Source: SSF14 sp037045585
GTDB lineage: Bacteria; Actinomycetota; Acidimicrobiia; Acidimicrobiales; Microtrichaceae
Length of the DNA: 64,000 nucleotides
Assembly (NCBI GenBank): GCA_037045585.1
Contig: JBAOIR010000007.1
Span: 62,001 to 126,000 of the forward strand
Reading direction: 5' to 3'
Part shown: positions 60,527 through 64,000 of the stretch, one piece after another
Position numbering within the stretch: position 1 is the first letter of the stretch
Layout of the letters: every line of letters starts with the position of its first letter
The notes under the pieces: generated by a model
Told to the model about the DNA's origin: nothing
What the model saw: only the letters and a program-made list of their open reading frames with translations
Databases searched by the model: none
Translations under genes and position numbers: made by a program

Positions 60527-62332
60527 ATGCCAGGAACGACCCGCAATCAGGAGCTGCTCGACTGGGTCGAGCAGTGGCGCTCGATCTTCGAGCCCGACGA
60601 CGTCTACTGGTGCGACGGGTCCGCCGAGGAGTACGAGCGTCTCTGCCAGGAGCTCGTGGATGCCGGTGTGTTCGAGCAGCTGAGCGACGCCAAGCGTCCC
60701 AACAGCTACCTGGCGCTCTCCGATCCCAACGACGTCGCCCGCGTCGAGGACCGCACGTTCATCGCCTCCGAGCAGGAGATCGATGCCGGCCCGACCAACC
60801 ACTGGCGTGAGCCGGCCGCCCTCAAGGCCGAGATGATGGAGCAGTACCGCGGGGTGATGAAGGGCCGCACCATGTACGTGGTGCCCTTCTCGATGGGCCC
60901 GCTCGGCTCCCCCATCGCCCACATCGGTGTGCAGCTCACCGACTCCGCCTACGCCACGGTCAACATGCGCATCATGACCCGCATGGGCCAGGGCGCCCTC
61001 GACGTCCTCGGCGACGAGGGCGAGTTCGTCCCCGCCGTGCACTCGGTCGGCTACCCGCTCGTCCTCGCCGACGGCACCACCCGCCCCGACGTCGCCTGGC
61101 CGTGCAACGACACGAAGTACATCAGCCACTTCCCCGAGACCCGTGAGATCTGGTCGTTCGGCTCCGGCTACGGCGGCAACGCCCTCCTCGGCAAGAAGTG
61201 CTTCGCCCTCCGCATCGCCTCGACGATGGCCCGCGACGAGGGGTGGATGGCCGAGCACATGCTCATCTTGGGCCTCACCCCGCCGAACGGCGAGAAGCGC
61301 TACGTCGCCGCCGCCTTCCCGTCCGCCTGTGGCAAGACCAACATGGCGATGCTCATCCCCAGCCTCCCGGGCTGGAAGGTCGAGACCGTCGGCGACGACA
61401 TCGCCTGGATGAAGTTCGGCCCCGACGGGCGGCTCTACGCCATCAACCCCGAGGCCGGCTTCTTCGGCGTGGCTCCCGGCACCAACGACGCCACCAACCG
61501 CAACGCCATGGCGTCGATCGAGTCGAACACCATCTTCACCAACGTCGCCAAGACCGACGACGGCGACGTGTGGTGGGAGGACATGACGCCCGAGGCGCCG
61601 GCGCACCTCATCGACTGGAAGGGCAACGACTGGACCCCCGAGTCCGGCACCCCCGCCGCCCACCCGAACGCCCGCTTCACCGCCCCGGCGGCGCAGTGCC
61701 CCGCCATCGCCCCCGAGTGGGAGGACCCGAAGGGTGTGCCGATCTCGGCCATCCTCTTCGGCGGCCGCCGCGCCACCAACGTCCCGCTCGTGACCGAGGC
61801 CTTCAACTGGCAGCACGGCGTCTTCCTCGGCTCGATCATGAGTTCCGAGAAGACCGCTGCCGCTGCCGGCGCCATCGGCGACGTGCGCTTCGACCCGTTC
61901 GCGATGCTGCCCTTCATGGGCTACAACGTCGGCGACTACATCAAGCACTGGCTCGAGATCGGTGAGGCCACCGACTCCTCGAACCTGCCGAAGATGTTCT
62001 GGGTCAACTGGTTCCGCAAGGACGAGAACGGCAAGTTCATGTGGCCGGGCTACGGCGACAACAGCCGTGTGCTCAAGTGGGTCATCGAGCGTCTCGACGG
62101 CACCGCCGAGGCCGCCGAAACGCCCATCGGCAACGTGCCGACCGTCGCGTCGATCGACCGCAGCGGCCTCGACATCGCCGATGACAAGATGGCGAAGATC
62201 CTCGCCGTCGACAGCGATGCGTGGCGGGGCGAGGTGTCCCTCGTCGAAGGGCACTTCGACTTCATCGGCGAGCGACTCCCCCAGGAGATGCGCGACGAGC
62301 TGCAGAACCTCGAGAAGCGGCTTTCCAACTGA
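60527..62332 (+). CDS. pckG: GTP-dependent phosphoenolpyruvate carboxykinase
   Basis: 601 residues, the normal length of GTP-type enzymes. FPSACGKTNMAML is the P-loop kinase-1a motif; FGSGYGGNALLGKK and FGGRRATNVPLV are family hallmarks; WMKFGPDGRLYAINPE and the C-terminal FNWQHGVFLGSIMSSE complete the match. It interconverts oxaloacetate and PEP with GTP in gluconeogenesis or anaplerosis. GGAGGA precedes the ATG. A TTCG-capped hairpin follows the stop. Confidence 0.97.
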   Translation: MPGTTRNQELLDWVEQWRSIFEPDDVYWCDGSAEEYERLCQELVDAGVFEQLSDAKRPNSYLALSDPNDVARVEDRTFIASEQEIDAGPTNHWREPAALKAEMMEQYRGVMKGRTMYVVPFSMGPLGSPIAHIGVQLTDSAYATVNMRIMTRMGQGALDVLGDEGEFVPAVHSVGYPLVLADGTTRPDVAWPCNDTKYISHFPETREIWSFGSGYGGNALLGKKCFALRIASTMARDEGWMAEHMLILGLTPPNGEKRYVAAAFPSACGKTNMAMLIPSLPGWKVETVGDDIAWMKFGPDGRLYAINPEAGFFGVAPGTNDATNRNAMASIESNTIFTNVAKTDDGDVWWEDMTPEAPAHLIDWKGNDWTPESGTPAAHPNARFTAPAAQCPAIAPEWEDPKGVPISAILFGGRRATNVPLVTEAFNWQHGVFLGSIMSSEKTAAAAGAIGDVRFDPFAMLPFMGYNVGDYIKHWLEIGEATDSSNLPKMFWVNWFRKDENGKFMWPGYGDNSRVLKWVIERLDGTAEAAETPIGNVPTVASIDRSGLDIADDKMAKILAVDSDAWRGEVSLVEGHFDFIGERLPQEMRDELQNLEKRLSN

Positions 62333-62375
62333 TCAACTGATCAACTGATCGAGGCCACCTCGATCCGACTGAGCA

Positions 62376-62786
62376 TCACGGAACCCGCACTTCGGTGCGG
62401 GTTCCGTCGTTCTCAGCCCAAGACGACCCACCGCGCAGGCCGAGCCCCATCAGGAAGAGGCTGCCGAGGCCGTACAACAGGTACAGGTGGGCCCGCAGCT
62501 GATTGCGGTAAGCGAAGAGGATCATCACCGAGATGAGGGTCACGAAGCCGTAGAAGGTGTGAAAGTCGGGTGCCGGAATGTCCTGGACCGACAACAGCCA
62601 TACCCCCATGCCCACCTGGACGAAGATGGCAACCTCCGCGGCGACCACGAGCCACCACATCGACCGCAGGCGGAGCGGCGCCAGCCAGTAGGCGCCGGTG
62701 GACCACAGCCCCACGAGGCCGTTCGACACGATCACCACCCACGCCCAATCGGTGTGGAGGTCCCGCAAGGAGATGGTCGTGATCAC
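62376..62786 (-). CDS. Four-helix membrane protein of unknown function
   Basis: 136 residues. Hydrophobic stretches at about 15-35, 44-66, 76-96 and 102-120 suggest four helices with short loops; a polar tail of about 15 residues ends the protein. No family is recognised. It starts with GTG 62786 (ITTISLRDLH) and is divergent from the next gene by 24 bp. The final codons for TEVRVP also form the terminator stem. Confidence 0.65.
   Translation of the reverse strand: MITTISLRDLHTDWAWVVIVSNGLVGLWSTGAYWLAPLRLRSMWWLVVAAEVAIFVQVGMGVWLLSVQDIPAPDFHTFYGFVTLISVMILFAYRNQLRAHLYLLYGLGSLFLMGLGLRGGSSWAENDGTRTEVRVP
62378..62407. terminator. Bidirectional terminator with TTCG loop
   Basis: Exact 13-bp arms 62378-62390 (ACGGAACCCGCAC) and 62395-62407 around TTCG, 46 bp after the pckG stop. 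The last codons of the convergent membrane-protein gene (stop 62376) lie within it, so one hairpin can serve both genes. Confidence 0.75.
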
Positions 62787-62810
62787 CGTCGCAATGTACT
62801 TTCACCACCG

Positions 62811-63130
62811 ATGCGTCACGTCCAACTCACCGTCGCCACGGCCGCGCTCGGCCCCCGGGACCTCCCGCTGCGCCACGGGACGCTGCAGGTGGTCGAGCGC
62901 GACGCCGGCCCCCTGGACTGGGAACTCGTGCTGCACACCATCGAGTTCGAGCCGGTCGCGAACGCAGTGCACCCCCTGACGATCGTGGCCATCACCGGAG
63001 CCGACGACGACGGCCGGCTGATCACGAGCGACGTCGAAGGCGAGGCCCTGCTCGTCCGCGGGGTGGAGCACTCGATCGTCTTCCGCGGCCACAGCGACCT
63101 GCGGGGTTCGACCGCGACCTGCTCGTCTGA
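62811..63130 (+). CDS. Small protein of unknown function, probable frame break near its end
   Basis: From ATG 62811 the frame gives MRHVQLTVATAALGPRD with beta-rich, acidic sequence (DWELVLHTIEFEPV; TIVAITGADDDGRLI). After SDLRG near 63103 the frame seems to change. Adding one G to the GGGG run there gives FDRDLLV and a TGA at 63130, for about 106 residues; otherwise the frame runs to 63284 with unusual Arg/Ser-rich sequence. No known domain is recognised. Confidence 0.5.
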
Positions 63131-64000
63131 GAACGAGGCGGTGTCCGGCCGGCGCCGGGACGGGCCCGAACATCGCCCGAACGGCCTCGATGGCTCGATC
63201 CGGGCGACCGCACCCACGTCGATGTCGAGATCATCCCGGGTCGGTCAGGGCAATACTTCCCACCGCCGGGCACTTTCGGCTTGAACCGCATCAGGGCGAC
63301 GGCGGGATCGGCCGACGGACGGGACATAACGTTCCTCCGAACCTCGTTCGCCGTGCTTGCCACGGCCATCATCGGCTCGCTGCTGACGGTTGTCAGCGAC
63401 CGCGACTCCAACGGCCGCCGACGACAACCCGTCGACGACCACGCTGCGCTCGAGCTGCGACATCGACCGGACGGTGTCAACCGGCACCGCCGCAGGACTG
63501 CCCACGGTGGCACCGGGCGAACGCCTGACGGTGAGCTCACGGCTCGTCCTCGACGCCGGGCAGGCGTACCAGGACGTCGTCGGCCGGCCCGACGGATCGA
63601 CCTACTTCGCCTCGGTCATCGAGCTCGACCCCGTCGGGGCCTCGGGGGCGACCATCACCTCTCGACCGTCACGTTCGACGTCGGAGGCGTCGCGACGTCC
63701 TTCACACCCGGCACCCAGCCCTCGCCCGACGGCTACGTCCTCACTCGACCGGCGGTCGGTTGCGGATGTACTTCCCGGCGATGCCGCCACGATGCTGGCC
63801 AACGTCGCCGGTGCCGGCCTCCCGAGCATCGTCGTGCCCGCCGATGCACGGTGTTCTCCCTGACGGCTGCGGCCACCATCGGAACGGGCAGCGGTGTGAC
63901 CGCCGGCGCCAATATCGCCCTCGCCACGTGCCACGCCTCGATGTCGACCGGCCCATCGGCCCGGACGGCCGGCGACCGCATCGCCAAGGTCGGAGTGGCC
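63131..64000 (+). pseudogene. Frame-broken secreted-protein gene, runs off the window
   Basis: No single long frame covers this stretch, but sense-like pieces follow one another. LDPGDRTHVDVEIIPGRSG is at 63194-63250, a signal-peptide-like FLRTSFAVLATAIIGSLLTVV at 63326-63392, then in a second frame LTVSSRLVLDAGQAYQDVVG and FASVIELDPVGASGATIT to 63655, then STVTFDVGGVATSFTPG in the first frame. Further on come VADVLPGDAATMLANVAG and TVFSLTAAATIGTGSGVTAG. At least four shifts occur within about 600 bp. It is a secreted, beta-rich Thr/Gly-rich protein of unknown function, either decayed or poorly sequenced. A -start ATA at 63326 is possible. Confidence 0.45.

Noticed and set aside
60446..62254. 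Minus-strand open frame of 602 codons opposite pckG
   Set aside because: It is an antisense shadow; pckG has complete catalytic motifs on the plus strand.
62328..62352. Tandem TGATCAAC repeats after pckG
   Set aside because: Only three short imperfect units that include the stop codon; likely chance or slippage.

Overview
The window is high-GC DNA with dense, mostly overlapping genes. It holds the conserved housekeeping core of an actinobacterium. The gene order (smc, fpg-like, rnc, DUF177, sepIVA-like, coaD, rsmD, recG; ffh, rpsP, KH protein, rimM, trmD, rplS; xerC, whiG, M23 protein, rpsB, tsf, pyrH, frr, cdsA, dxr, rseP, ispG; rimP, nusA, ylxR, infB, rbfA, truB, ribF; rpsO, pnp, M16 peptidase) is the Mycobacterium/Streptomyces order with several usual members missing (no lepB or rnhB after rplS, no plsX next to rpmF/acpP, no proS near ispG). 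Very high GC, GTP-dependent PEP carboxykinase, a WhiG-type sigma factor and zinc-type L28 and L32 fit a deep-branching actinobacterium. An Acidimicrobiia (Ilumatobacter-like) source is my inference only.

Layout. 0-9 kb: SURF1, a VTT/DedA membrane protein, a dead IS30 element, a TauE/SafE permease, dapB, a nitroreductase, an HSL-type hydrolase, an enoyl-CoA hydratase and a trypsin-like lipoprotein. 9-20 kb: M16 peptidase, pnp, rpsO, then a hydrolase, ribF, truB, rbfA and infB. 20-24.7 kb: ylxR, nusA, rimP, a cysteine-repeat lipoprotein and ispG. 24.7-32.5 kb: rseP, dxr, cdsA, frr, pyrH, tsf and rpsB, joining isoprenoid and phospholipid synthesis to translation. 32.7-39.2 kb: degenerate M23 protein, whiG-type sigma, xerC, dprA, comM, DUF480 protein, a 36-residue membrane protein and yraN. 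39.3-44.5 kb: rplS, trmD, rimM, KH protein, rpsP, ffh and ftsY (SRP targeting). 44.7-48.2 kb, on the plus strand: MoxR ATPase, DUF58, VWA protein and a small lipoprotein. 48.3-59.7 kb: smc, Fpg-like protein, rnc, acpP, rpmF, DUF177, sepIVA-like, coaD, rsmD, recG and a DAK2 protein. 59.8-64 kb: rpmB, a cold-shock-like protein, pckG, a small membrane protein and a frame-broken secreted gene that runs off the edge. Almost everything between 2.9 and 44.5 kb and between 48.3 and 59.7 kb is on the minus strand, with many ATGA, GTGA or TGATG couplings.

The main oddities are: (1) single-base frame breaks in otherwise essential genes (truB, rbfA, smc, recG, sepIVA-like), some at short G/C runs, most simply read as sequence errors; (2) a roughly 73-bp dispersed element, inserted as one full and one deleted copy exactly at the rimM/trmD stop-start overlap and once more in the 5' end of an enoyl-CoA hydratase gene; (3) an Fpg/Nei-family protein lacking the catalytic proline and most of the zinc finger; (4) an M23-like protein lacking two expected metal-binding histidines; (5) a ylxR gene whose best start is ATA; (6) a set of long intercistronic hairpins, three sharing GGTTCTG/CAGAACC-like outer arms. 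No tRNA, rRNA, CRISPR array, prophage or defence island was seen. I found no clear new multi-gene system.
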